Source: Sulfurospirillum sp. (lineage in GTDB: Bacteria; Campylobacterota; Campylobacteria; Campylobacterales; Sulfurospirillaceae). Taken from it: 64,000 nucleotides of DNA. Location of the stretch: contig JADGDR010000010.1 in assembly GCA_016744795.1 (NCBI GenBank), positions 21,237 through 85,236 of the forward strand. The letters are read 5' to 3'. Shown here one piece after another: positions 46,337-55,096 of the stretch (positions are counted from its first letter, which is position 1; the number at the start of each line of letters is the position of its first letter). A program made the translations under genes and the position numbers. A model generated the notes under the pieces. It did not search any database, was not told the DNA's origin, and worked only from the letters and a program-made list of their open reading frames with translations.

Positions 46337-47557
46337 TTAATACCTTATCAATTCCAAAGGATTTATATGATAACTCTTTTGTGTTACTTCAAAAGAGAGG
46401 TCATCTTCAACTCTACCAAGTACATAACCTTTTTTTATTTTTTTACCCACTTTTATTGTAGGTGCTATCTTTGAAAGATGTGCATATATTGTATGTATTC
46501 CATAACTATTTTCTACTATTACAACCCTATCTAAAACTGCTGTATTTTTTGCATAAACAACTTTTCCATTTAAGACATTTTTGACTTTTGCATTTTTTAT
46601 TTTTGATGTCAATATAACTGATTCATTAAAGATTTTAATTTTATATATTGGATCTACGTATCTTCCAAACTTTCTTTTTATACTAAAACTAGCTAATGGT
46701 GCTATGGTTTTTTTACCTCTATATTTTTTAACCCTACTATTTTGATAAGATGAACCTATTTGTCTAACTGTCATTTTACCATTAACTTGAGAATCACCTT
46801 GTGCTTTTTTAATAGCAGCAAGTCTTTTTCTTTTCTCAGCTTGGTCTTCTTTTTCTTTAATAATTTTTAGTTTCCTAAGAGTGGCTCTGAGTTCATTTCT
46901 CTCTTTTGCAATACTCATGAGTCTTTTCTTATATGTAACTTTTTGGTAATTTAATTTTTTTATACTTTTTACTTTTGATTTTTTTAAACCTGAATACTTT
47001 AGTTTTTTGCCTTTTAATTTTTCAATAGATTCTTTTATATCTTTTATTTGAGTATTTTGAACATCTATTTTTTTATTAATTCTGTCATAATCACGTGATA
47101 GTTTAGAAAACTCCTTTTGCATGATTATTCCTATCTTATCAACAGCTTCCTCTACTAAAATATTTTCACTTGAATCTTGATAATCTTTGCCTGATATAAG
47201 ATAAAATGCAAAATCATTTGCTATTATTTTCACTATTTTTTGCTCTAAAGACTTTTTATTTCTTATTAGCTTTATATTTTGTGTTGCTAAATCTTTTAAA
47301 TTTATCTCTTTATCTTTTACTACATTTTCATTTTTTGCGATATTTTTACCTAAATATTCTATCTGAGAATTTACACTCTTTAATTTTTTTTGCACTTTCA
47401 AAATATCTTTAGCAACATCATTTAATTTGCGGTTTATACTTCTCTCAACTTTACTTTTTGACTTTAAATATTTTTGATTTTTTACAATTTTAGTTTCAAC
47501 ACTAATCGCAGCAAAAAGAGTTAAATGTAAAATAAAAATAAAAAGTAAGATCCTCAT
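46337..47557 (-). CDS. envC: EnvC-like murein hydrolase activator (degenerate LytM domain)
   Basis: 406 residues: signal peptide, about 230 residues of coiled coil, and a C-terminal LytM/M23-like domain. The usual zinc HxxxD (in GIDI) is replaced around YKIKIFNES, and the final HxH is replaced by LSFEV, so the domain is probably catalytically dead, as in EnvC. It follows ftsE-ftsX, which in other bacteria recruit EnvC to activate amidases. Overlaps ftsX by 4 bp. Confidence 0.85.
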   Translation of the reverse strand: MRILLFIFILHLTLFAAISVETKIVKNQKYLKSKSKVERSINRKLNDVAKDILKVQKKLKSVNSQIEYLGKNIAKNENVVKDKEINLKDLATQNIKLIRNKKSLEQKIVKIIANDFAFYLISGKDYQDSSENILVEEAVDKIGIIMQKEFSKLSRDYDRINKKIDVQNTQIKDIKESIEKLKGKKLKYSGLKKSKVKSIKKLNYQKVTYKKRLMSIAKERNELRATLRKLKIIKEKEDQAEKRKRLAAIKKAQGDSQVNGKMTVRQIGSSYQNSRVKKYRGKKTIAPLASFSIKRKFGRYVDPIYKIKIFNESVILTSKIKNAKVKNVLNGKVVYAKNTAVLDRVVIVENSYGIHTIYAHLSKIAPTIKVGKKIKKGYVLGRVEDDLSFEVTQKSYHINPLELIRY

Positions 47558-48363
47558 TCTCTGTTCATCTTTCTAATAACGATAGAAACAATAAAAAGTG
47601 AAAAAACGAGTGAAGCACCAAGCAAAACAGAAGTATCTTTGAGTATATCAAACTCAGGCATGGTAATGCTCATACTTCTTGAAAAAGTTTCTATTATCTC
47701 TAATTTAGGAAAAGTCAAATATACAACTGCAACAAGTCCTGTACTTATAAATGAATCTACTACTACAAGTCTATACAAGACTGCACTTTTCATCCAAAAT
47801 TGTGCACCAAAAAGAGTCATTATTGACATTCTATCTCTATGTTCTAATAACCAAATTCTCATCTGCTTAAACATCAATAAAACTGAAATAATCAATATAA
47901 AAATAGAAAACACAAATGCAGTATTTTTTAGTGCCTGAAACATCATATAGATTTTGTTATGTGTTTTTGAAAAAGTCTCTACTTTTATTACAAGATCACT
48001 AGCAAGTAATTTGTTTTTTATACGTTCAATCTCTTTTGCACTAGGAAACGATTCTAGTTTCATAGAATAAAACTTTGGTAAAGCTATTTTCAAAAGTGAA
48101 ATATTTTTTGAAGAAATATTACCTTTTAGTCTATCTAGTATTTTTTTAGAACTTATCTCTTCAATCGATTTTATGCCACTTACTCTACTTTTTACAACTG
48201 CTTGTGAAATTGATTTAGGGGCAACTACAACTATTGAGTAATCTTGTGTTAATTTTTTTGAATAGTTATCAACAATTTTGTTAGTTAAAAAAGTGAATTG
48301 CAAAGAAAAGAGAAGAACAAAAAGAGGAAGTATAACTGAAAAATGATTTTTAAGAGACTTCAT
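47554..48363 (-). CDS. ftsX: Cell division protein FtsX
   Basis: 269 residues: a cytoplasmic start (MKSLKNHF), TM1, a periplasmic loop of about 110 residues, then three TM helices, the FtsX topology. The ATG at 48363 lies within the last 14 bp of ftsE. Couples FtsE ATPase to EnvC. Confidence 0.85.
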   Translation of the reverse strand: MKSLKNHFSVILPLFVLLFSLQFTFLTNKIVDNYSKKLTQDYSIVVVAPKSISQAVVKSRVSGIKSIEEISSKKILDRLKGNISSKNISLLKIALPKFYSMKLESFPSAKEIERIKNKLLASDLVIKVETFSKTHNKIYMMFQALKNTAFVFSIFILIISVLLMFKQMRIWLLEHRDRMSIMTLFGAQFWMKSAVLYRLVVVDSFISTGLVAVVYLTFPKLEIIETFSRSMSITMPEFDILKDTSVLLGASLVFSLFIVSIVIRKMNRE

Positions 48364-49021
48364 AAACAACCCCACTTTCCAAGAAAAAATGTTTATAATC
48401 AATACCCAAAGTAGAAGGGATATGATGAGTTACCACTACAACCGTAGTTCCTAGATGCTCTTTCGCATTTTTAAGTAAATCCCATATAACTTCACTTGAA
48501 TATTCGTCTAAATTACCTGTTGGCTCATCTGCAAGTATCATAACAGGATTATGTGCCAATGCTCTTGCCATAGCCACGCGCTGCTGTTCTCCTCCACTAA
48601 GTTCAAGTGGATATTTATCTGCCTTGTGTAAAAGTTTAACGTGCTTTAAAAGTTTTTGTGCTTGTTTAACACATACTCCTTTAGAAAACCCTCCTATTAA
48701 AAGAGGTAACATAACATTTTTTTCTACTGTCCAATCATTAATAAGTCTATAATCTTGAAAAACTATACCAAGATAACGTCTTAGAAGATTCAATTTTGGG
48801 GTACTTATATTTTTTATACTTACTCCACAAACATTCAAATTACCTTTTTGAGGTGCTAATTCACCATACATTGACTTTAATATTGTTGATTTGCCACTAC
48901 CACTTTTCCCAGTTATAAAAACAAACTCATTTGGGTTTACCTCCATATTGGCTTCCGTTATAATAGGTTCGTCTCGACCATAAGCCAAAGTTAAATTCTC
49001 AGCGTTTATCACGTGTTCCAT
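48350..49021 (-). CDS. ftsE: Cell division ATP-binding protein FtsE
   Basis: 223-residue ABC ATPase: Walker A GKSGSGKST, Q-loop FQDYRL, signature LSGGEQQRVAMARAL, Walker B MILADEPTGNLD. Partner of FtsX at the divisome. Overlaps trmB by 13 bp. Confidence 0.93.
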   Translation of the reverse strand: MEHVINAENLTLAYGRDEPIITEANMEVNPNEFVFITGKSGSGKSTILKSMYGELAPQKGNLNVCGVSIKNISTPKLNLLRRYLGIVFQDYRLINDWTVEKNVMLPLLIGGFSKGVCVKQAQKLLKHVKLLHKADKYPLELSGGEQQRVAMARALAHNPVMILADEPTGNLDEYSSEVIWDLLKNAKEHLGTTVVVVTHHIPSTLGIDYKHFFLESGVVYEVS

Positions 49022-50178
49022 ATATACTCTTTTATAAGTTCATGTGCTTTTTGATTATCTTTAGTTGCTAAAACATTATTGGGAAGGTATGTTACATCAT
49101 CTTTTTTAATAAAAACATAACTATGTTCATTTCTTTGACTCGCTCCATATGAGACCCTTAAAAATCCTTCATCTTCGTTTATCTCATAAATTTCTTCTAT
49201 ATGAGCAAAAAAACCATCTCCTCGTAATGTAACCTCTTTAAACCTATTTTTTACCTCTTTAAAATCCACCTTTTTATCAAATTTCAATCTTCCTACACTA
49301 GATATTTCTTCAGAATATTCTTGGTTTATCATAGTAATATCATAAATATCTTTCTCTTGTCTTTTCCACCGATCTTCATACTTGCTACTTATCTCTAAAT
49401 CTCTATTTTTGTTTACATGTAGCTCTATTTTTTTCTGTTTTATAAACTCACTAAAAGAGTACTCAAAGTAATTGTCACTATCAGTTCTAAGCTCCAATGT
49501 ACCACCAAACTTCAATGCTCTTTTTGACTCATCAATAAACCTTTCACTAATAACTCTACGATGTGGTTTTTTATCCCAAGGAACTGGAAAATGAACAAAT
49601 ATTTGAGAAACACTATTTGAACTTAAAAACTCTAAAAATGTTCTTGCATCATAATCAACTATCAAGATATTTTGTATACCTTGGAGTTCACACTGCTTTA
49701 GTACTTGTTCGATTGAAGGCTTGTGAATTTCAAGTCCTATAACTATTTTGTCTGGATTTTTCTTTGCTTGATGAAGTAAGTGTCTCCCACTTCCAAAACC
49801 AACCTCAACCAAGATATCTTTATTACTTTTAAACTCGTCTGCAAAATATTCCATACCTTTGAGATAAGGGGATACTTTTAAACTTTTTTCTTTTTTTGAA
49901 TCTATATTTGAGTTTATAGTTTTAGTTTTACTCAAATCTCTATAGTCTTTCAACGCTTGTTGTAAAATGGCAACTTGAGATGGTCGTGTTATCTTATCAC
50001 TTTTAATAAGATAACCTTTTTCATTTTTGTTGATTTTTAAAAGCATATCACAGTTTTGGGTATGGCTCATAACTAGTCTTTCACCTCTTTGTGAAAAGGC
50101 TACAAACTCAAACTCACTCTTGCCATATAACGATGGGTATGATGGTTCTTTAAATTCTTTTGTGTGAAAATTTGGCAT
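49009..50178 (-). CDS. trmB: tRNA (guanine-N7-)-methyltransferase, extended form
   Basis: 389 residues, far longer than the usual 210-240. The methyltransferase core lies at about 105-320 (VEVGFGSGRHLLHQAKKNPD; HFPVPWDKKPHRRVISERF). It is flanked by an N-terminal domain of about 100 residues and a C-terminal extension of about 70. This architecture is usual in Campylobacterota. Methylates G46 of tRNAs. Confidence 0.9.
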   Translation of the reverse strand: MPNFHTKEFKEPSYPSLYGKSEFEFVAFSQRGERLVMSHTQNCDMLLKINKNEKGYLIKSDKITRPSQVAILQQALKDYRDLSKTKTINSNIDSKKEKSLKVSPYLKGMEYFADEFKSNKDILVEVGFGSGRHLLHQAKKNPDKIVIGLEIHKPSIEQVLKQCELQGIQNILIVDYDARTFLEFLSSNSVSQIFVHFPVPWDKKPHRRVISERFIDESKRALKFGGTLELRTDSDNYFEYSFSEFIKQKKIELHVNKNRDLEISSKYEDRWKRQEKDIYDITMINQEYSEEISSVGRLKFDKKVDFKEVKNRFKEVTLRGDGFFAHIEEIYEINEDEGFLRVSYGASQRNEHSYVFIKKDDVTYLPNNVLATKDNQKAHELIKEYIWNT

Positions 50179-50186
50179 TTATTGAA

Positions 50187-51422
50187 TTATTCCTTAGGCA
50201 TTTCTATGATTGTATTTTCTGATTTTTTTGATGCTAAACCATACTTATCTATAGCTACAACATTATATTTATACTCTATACCTCGCAGAACATCTTCATC
50301 ATTAAAACTCTTGCCTTGGATTCCAGTAAAAATTTTCTTTTTGCCTTTGTATTCTTTGATAACACTATACTTTACAGCTCTTTTATCTAAACTATCCCAA
50401 GTAATATTGATACTTCTTCCATCATGATTTGATGATGTAATATAAACTGAAGCAGGAATAGCCAAAGAACTTCCTGTAACTTCATTTTTTTGTCGTGGAG
50501 ACTCTAATCCATCTTTATCAACTGTTGTTACAAAATAGTAGTAAGATTTTCCATTTGCATTTATCAAATCTTCATATTTAATATCTTGTGTTTTTGCAAC
50601 ATAGCTATAAAAAAGCATTGGATTTATAGCTCTATAGACTTTATAGTATGAAAAATCTTTTTCAACAGAAGCATCCCAACTTAAAACTATCTTTTTAGGA
50701 ATATTGGTAGTTGCATTGAGTTTTTTTATCTCTATTGGTAATGGTTTTGTTCCAGCTTCAACAATCTTACTTGGTTGTGAAATTAATCCATCATAAGTCT
50801 CTACTTTTACTCTATATCTAAAAACATGATTTTCTTCTAACCCAGCATCAATATACTCTGCATTTAGCCTACCTTTTACCTTTGCTAAACGCTTCCAAGT
50901 TGTTGATGTAAACTCATTTCTTTCTATAATATATGAAGCTACTCTTTGAGATGTATGAGGTCTCCATATAAGCTTCACTCTATTAGGTAACCCTGTAATT
51001 GCTTTTATATATACCACTGATTTTATAAGTGGAGCTGTATTAACACTTATAGTATCACTAGCTACTGATTCCCTTTTGTTTTTTGAATATGTTGAAAAAC
51101 GATAATAGTACTGTGCTTCAGGTTTTAAACCAGTATCAACAAAATGAGAACTATATTTATCTTTTATAGTTGCTATTCTCTGTAATCTTCCATTTTGAAC
51201 TTTTGGATTTGAACGGTAAACATAGTATCCATTTACTCTCTCATCAAAACTAGGTTTCCATTCAAAACCAACCTCTGTAACTTCTGACAAAAACTTAATT
51301 TCTGTTAGTTTTGGTAGTGTTTGATCAATAACAGGTTTTTTTGGTGGTTGTGGATTATTTGTACATCCACTAACAAAAAGTACTAAAACGCTTAATGATA
51401 TAAGAGCTATCCATTTTTTCAT
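50187..51422 (-). CDS. Lipoprotein with about four fibronectin type III domains
   Basis: 411 residues: lipobox FVSGCTNN, a Pro/Lys stretch, then repeated FN3-like domains of about 90-95 residues (each starting with a V/I-x-L-x-W motif such as VGFEWKPSFDERVNGYYVYR, and RVASYIIERN). Probably a surface or periplasmic scaffold. Its first 53 bp lie within the 3' end of the rluD-like gene. Widespread in this phylum next to trmB, function unknown. Confidence 0.85.
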   Translation of the reverse strand: MKKWIALISLSVLVLFVSGCTNNPQPPKKPVIDQTLPKLTEIKFLSEVTEVGFEWKPSFDERVNGYYVYRSNPKVQNGRLQRIATIKDKYSSHFVDTGLKPEAQYYYRFSTYSKNKRESVASDTISVNTAPLIKSVVYIKAITGLPNRVKLIWRPHTSQRVASYIIERNEFTSTTWKRLAKVKGRLNAEYIDAGLEENHVFRYRVKVETYDGLISQPSKIVEAGTKPLPIEIKKLNATTNIPKKIVLSWDASVEKDFSYYKVYRAINPMLFYSYVAKTQDIKYEDLINANGKSYYYFVTTVDKDGLESPRQKNEVTGSSLAIPASVYITSSNHDGRSINITWDSLDKRAVKYSVIKEYKGKKKIFTGIQGKSFNDEDVLRGIEYKYNVVAIDKYGLASKKSENTIIEMPKE

Positions 51423-52329
51423 CTATTTCGTCCTTATTAAAGTGTTTTTTTAGTATATTTTCAAAATCCTCAAATGGTGGGGCTATGACTTGCATAAACT
51501 CTCCAGTTGTTGGATGTTGTAAGTATAGTATATATGCGTGTAACATAACTCTTGCTATTTTACTATTTTGGCTCTTAAAACCGTATAAATCATCACCCAA
51601 AACATGCCTTGATAAACTATTTAGATGGACTCTAATTTGGTGAGTTCTTCCCGTAAAAAGCTTTGCACTTATAAGCTCTTTTTTCTCATCTTTTCCAAGA
51701 ATTAACTTACAAAATGCACTTTTTGATTTACGACCACCAGCAACAACATCCATTTTCAGTCTGTTATTTCTATTTCTTCCTATTGGTTTATCTACTATAG
51801 TATCTTCTTTCAAAGGCACATCAATCATTGCTAAATAATATCTCCCCATACTTTTATCAACAAGCTGTGAAGATAATCCTAAGTGTGCTTTATTATTCTT
51901 TGCTATAACTAAAGCACCACTTGTGCCCCTATCTATTCTATGAACTATTCCATGTCTTTCATCTCCGCTTATTGTCGAAAGTGAAATGCCACGTTTTATT
52001 AACCAATCAACGACAGTAGCTTCTTTTACGCTTGGAGCTGGGTGAACAGTTAGAAATGGCGGTTTATTTATAACTAATATATCCTCGTCTTCATAAAGTA
52101 CCTCAATATCAAAATCAACTTCATAATTTTCTTTTTCTTTTACTGCTTGAACAAAATCATACTCAATAATATCTTCTACTTTTAATTTAAAACTACATTT
52201 TTTTACATCTTTAGTGCCTACTTTAACACCAATTTGTTTTATCAACTGTTCTATCTGATTTCTTGGAAGACAAAGCTCTTTGCTCATAATCGCGTCTAAT
52301 CTTCCAGATTTTTTACATGTAAAGGTCAT
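51370..52329 (-). CDS. rluD: RluA/RluD-family pseudouridine synthase
   Basis: 319 residues: N-terminal S4 domain (about 1-75) and pseudouridine synthase domain with catalytic Asp in HRIDRGTSGALV, plus GRTHQIRVHL. Modifies 23S rRNA. The symbol is by family; the exact site is not certain. The first codons contain TTTACATGTAAA. Divergent from rodA with 49 bp between the chosen starts. Confidence 0.87.
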   Translation of the reverse strand: MTFTCKKSGRLDAIMSKELCLPRNQIEQLIKQIGVKVGTKDVKKCSFKLKVEDIIEYDFVQAVKEKENYEVDFDIEVLYEDEDILVINKPPFLTVHPAPSVKEATVVDWLIKRGISLSTISGDERHGIVHRIDRGTSGALVIAKNNKAHLGLSSQLVDKSMGRYYLAMIDVPLKEDTIVDKPIGRNRNNRLKMDVVAGGRKSKSAFCKLILGKDEKKELISAKLFTGRTHQIRVHLNSLSRHVLGDDLYGFKSQNSKIARVMLHAYILYLQHPTTGEFMQVIAPPFEDFENILKKHFNKDEIDEKMDSSYIIKRFSTFC

Positions 52330-52345
52330 TTAACTCTCTTTTTTG

Positions 52346-52351
52346 TATAAT
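52346..52351 (+). promoter_or_regulatory. -10 box of the rodA promoter
   Basis: TATAAT in TTGTATAATACT. It overlaps an in-frame TTG at 52343, which shows that TTG cannot be the usual rodA start. Confidence 0.5.
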
Positions 52352-52378
52352 ACTCTATCTAACATATTAGGCTTTTTC

Positions 52379-53485
52379 TTGTTACAAATAGATAGACGTA
52401 TATTTACACATTTTGATTTTTTGCTTCCTATTTTGGTTCTACCCATTATAGGACTCTCATTTTACCTAATTAATGAAGCAAATACCATACTTGCAAACAA
52501 ACAAATGGTGTATTTCACAGTTGGTTTTCTCGCTTTCTTATTTTTCTTCCTTATTCCAATTAGAAAAATAGAGTGGTTAATACCTATGTTTTTTTGGCTT
52601 ACTATATTTCTACTTGTAAGTGTTGATTTTTTTGGCATATCAAAACTAGGAGCAAGAAGGTGGCTTGAGATTCCATTTGTTCACTTTACAATCCAACCTT
52701 CAGAAATATTAAAACCAGCTTTTGTTCTTATGATGGCATATCTTATCAAACATAATCCTCCAGAAGATGAAGGTTATGACTGGAAATCTTTTATAAAACT
52801 AAGTTTTTATATACTTTTGCCCTTTTTGCTTATAGCAAAAGAGCCAGATTTAGGAACTGCCATGGTACTTCTTATAGTTGGATATGGCATACTATTTGTT
52901 ATAGGGGTTAATAAGAAGATTTGGATTACAATTTTTATTGTTCTTGCTGTAAGTGGTCCATTTTTATATAACTCTTTGCACGATTATCAAAAAAAGCGTA
53001 TCACTGATTTTATATCTGAAAAACCTAGTTATCACGTAAGACAATCCATCATTGCAATAGGAAGTGGTGGACTTAATGGAAAAGAAAAAGAAGAAGCTAC
53101 ACAAACACATTTCAAATTTTTACCAATTGCAACAAGTGATTTTATATTTGCTTATCATGTTGAAAGATTTGGTTTTTGGGGAGCTTTGGGACTCATTGGT
53201 ATTTATGCTTTACTTATTCTTCATCTAATAACGCTGAATTTTAAATTTCGCAAAGATTATTTTGGACAGGTTATGACTAGCGGTATTGCTCTTCTAATTT
53301 TTGTTTATATGGGGGTAAATATTTCCATGACCATAGGTCTTGCTCCTGTAGTAGGAGTACCTTTGCCCTTTTTTAGTTATGGGGGTAGTAGTTTTATAAC
53401 CTTTATGATATTTTTTGGAATTTTAGAAAATTTACTCACTTTTAGATTCGATAGAACATATAAATCAGTAAAATACAATATTTAG
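52379..53485 (+). CDS. rodA: Rod-shape determining protein RodA
   Basis: About 368 residues, ten-TM SEDS glycosyltransferase: LGARRWLEIPFVHFTIQPSE, KEPDLGTA and PFFSYGGSSF. Polymerises glycan strands with PBP2 (mrdA). Start chosen at TTG 52379, downstream of the -10 box, with TTAGG upstream and the protein starting LQIDRRIFTHFD, close to family starts. Confidence 0.9.
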   Translation: MLQIDRRIFTHFDFLLPILVLPIIGLSFYLINEANTILANKQMVYFTVGFLAFLFFFLIPIRKIEWLIPMFFWLTIFLLVSVDFFGISKLGARRWLEIPFVHFTIQPSEILKPAFVLMMAYLIKHNPPEDEGYDWKSFIKLSFYILLPFLLIAKEPDLGTAMVLLIVGYGILFVIGVNKKIWITIFIVLAVSGPFLYNSLHDYQKKRITDFISEKPSYHVRQSIIAIGSGGLNGKEKEEATQTHFKFLPIATSDFIFAYHVERFGFWGALGLIGIYALLILHLITLNFKFRKDYFGQVMTSGIALLIFVYMGVNISMTIGLAPVVGVPLPFFSYGGSSFITFMIFFGILENLLTFRFDRTYKSVKYNI

Positions 53486-53530
53486 TTCTACTTTTATTTT
53501 ATTTTAATACATAAGTGGATAGAATGTCAC

Positions 53531-53596
53531 TCTCAAAAACGGATAGGCATCTAGCTTAGATGTTTGTGTTGTCATTGTAGTAGACAATTTTTGAGA
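53531..53596. other. Predicted three-way-junction RNA structure upstream of tRNA-Met
   Basis: TCTCAAAAA (53531-53539) and TTTTTGAGA (53588-53596) close a 9-bp stem. Inside lie CATCTA-GCT-TAGATG (53548-53562) and TTGTC/GACAA (53569-53587). No ORF spans it. It may be the rodA 3' UTR or terminator, a tRNA-processing leader, or a small RNA. Confidence 0.4.
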
Positions 53597-53622
53597 TGAA
53601 ATACTACTTATCTAACTAGTGG

Positions 53623-53699
53623 GGGTTCTTAGCTCAGTTGGTTAGAGCTCTCGGCTCATAACCGAGCGGTCGGGCGTTCGAGTCGCCCAGAACCCACCA
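53623..53699 (+). tRNA. tRNA-Met (anticodon CAT), elongator type or tRNA-Ile2
   Basis: 77 nt with encoded CCA. Acceptor GGGTTCT pairs with AGAACCC, D-arm GCTC/GAGC, anticodon arm CTCGG-CTCATAA-CCGAG, T-arm GGGCG-TTCGAGT-CGCCC. A normal 1-72 base pair argues against initiator tRNA. A lysidine-modified tRNA-Ile(CAT) cannot be excluded. Confidence 0.93.
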
Positions 53700-53789
53700 T
53701 TCTTATTTCTTAAAATTATAATCCAAAAAAACAATTAACATTTATGTAACATATACAAAGATAGAATTCTAAAAAACTAGGAGTCTAAA

Positions 53790-54245
53790 ATGTTAAAAAA
53801 TTTCTTTTTTATTGCTTTATTATTTACATCCACTATATTTGCAAATGATATAGTTATTTCTGATGCATATGTCAGAGCAGTCCCACCCAATGTCCAAAAT
53901 AGTGCTTCGTTTATGAAAATCACCAATAATAGTGACAAAACCATCTCTCTTTTGAGTGCAAATTCAAACATAGCTAAGAACGTAGAGCTGCATGAGCATA
54001 CTATGAGTAATGGTATGAGTAATGGTATGATGAAAATGCAACAAGTCAAAGAGATTAAAATACCTGCAAACTCTACAGTAGAATTAAAACCTGGTGGTTT
54101 ACATGTAATGCTTTTTGGATTAATTAAGAAGATAAAACCAAATGATACTGTTGATTATATCACTCTTAATTTTTCAGATAAAACTTCACTAAAAATTACT
54201 AATATACCAGTAAAATCAGTTATGATGGGTATGAAACACAAGTAA
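53790..54245 (+). CDS. PCuAC-type periplasmic copper chaperone
   Basis: 151 residues: signal peptide (about 1-18), then the PCu(A)C fold with VELHEHTM, a Met-rich insert (SNGMSNGMMKMQQ) and PGGLHVMLFGL. Such proteins bind Cu(I) and deliver it to the CuA centre of oxidases. AGGAG precedes the ATG. It leads into two SCO genes and the caa3 oxidase operon, which supports the role. Confidence 0.9.
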   Translation: MLKNFFFIALLFTSTIFANDIVISDAYVRAVPPNVQNSASFMKITNNSDKTISLLSANSNIAKNVELHEHTMSNGMSNGMMKMQQVKEIKIPANSTVELKPGGLHVMLFGLIKKIKPNDTVDYITLNFSDKTSLKITNIPVKSVMMGMKHK

Positions 54246-54817
54246 TGAAAAAAAAATTATCTCTTTTTGTAACTTCTTTAATACTATTGTCTTTAGGTAT
54301 TTTTTTAGTAGTTCCATATATACAAAATCAAAAAGAGATAAAACAGTACGCATTTACCATGAATTCCATAAATGGGAAAATATCTCTTAGCAATTATGAT
54401 GGTAAATATAAAATTATATACTATGGGTACATGTACTGCCCAGATATTTGCCCTACTACCCTTAGTATAGTTGCCTCAGCTCTAAAAAAACTACCAAAAA
54501 ACAAAGCTGATATGTTTCAACTTATTTTTGTAAGCGTTGACCCTGATAGAGATAAAGTAAAAGAATTAAAAGAGTATGCAAATTATTTTTATAAAGGTGC
54601 CATAGGATTAACAGCAAATGAAAAATACCTAAAATCTATAAGTTCCAACTATGGAACTTATTATGCAAAAGAGTATTTAAAAGACTCTAAGATGAACTAC
54701 TCTGTTGCTCATACCTCTTTTGTTTACATTATGGACAAAGATGGAAAACTCTTACACAAACTAAAACATTTGGAAAAAATAAGTGATATTTTTAATGTAA
54801 TAAAAAGTCTTGATTAA
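54245..54817 (+). CDS. SCO1/SenC copper-insertion protein
   Basis: 190 residues: N-terminal TM/signal anchor (about 5-25), thioredoxin fold with CPDIC copper motif (YMYCPDICPTTLS), SVDPDRD and the distal His in VAHTSFVYIMD. Metallates or reduces the CuA site. Coupled to the PCuAC gene by TAATG. Confidence 0.92.
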   Translation: MKKKLSLFVTSLILLSLGIFLVVPYIQNQKEIKQYAFTMNSINGKISLSNYDGKYKIIYYGYMYCPDICPTTLSIVASALKKLPKNKADMFQLIFVSVDPDRDKVKELKEYANYFYKGAIGLTANEKYLKSISSNYGTYYAKEYLKDSKMNYSVAHTSFVYIMDKDGKLLHKLKHLEKISDIFNVIKSLD

Positions 54818-54850
54818 ACAAATTATTTTTGTTTTAAAGCTTTTCATATA

Positions 54851-54891
54851 AAAAATGTATATAAGATAATTTTCATCTTATATACATTTTT
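54851..54891 (+). terminator. Strong hairpin after the first SCO gene
   Basis: A perfect 17-bp stem (54851-54867 with 54875-54891) with a 7-nt loop, ending in TTTTT. Works as a terminator on both strands and separates pcuAC-sco from the second SCO/oxidase operon. The remaining 200 bp up to 55096 is AT-rich with only small dyads and presumably the oxidase promoter. Confidence 0.8.
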
Positions 54892-55096
54892 CCTATAAAC
54901 CAGGAAAATAAGATATAAAATTGATAGAAATCAATTCTATAAATTATAATAATTATATATATATCATATAAGAACACTAACTCCATAAATGAATTCAACT
55001 AGTTATATTCTTTATCTTCTGATTACACTTTATCTGTTATCATGAAATATGTAAAAAATGTGTCATTTTAATAAATAATAAAGATAAGGTGCTGTT

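Noticed and set aside
52343..52378. Upstream TTG start for rodA
   Set aside because: It overlaps a TATAAT -10 box and the extra 12 residues are unlike RodA starts.
53623..53699. Initiator tRNA-fMet
   Set aside because: The first base pair of the acceptor stem is a normal G-C and the anticodon stem lacks the GGG/CCC run of initiators.
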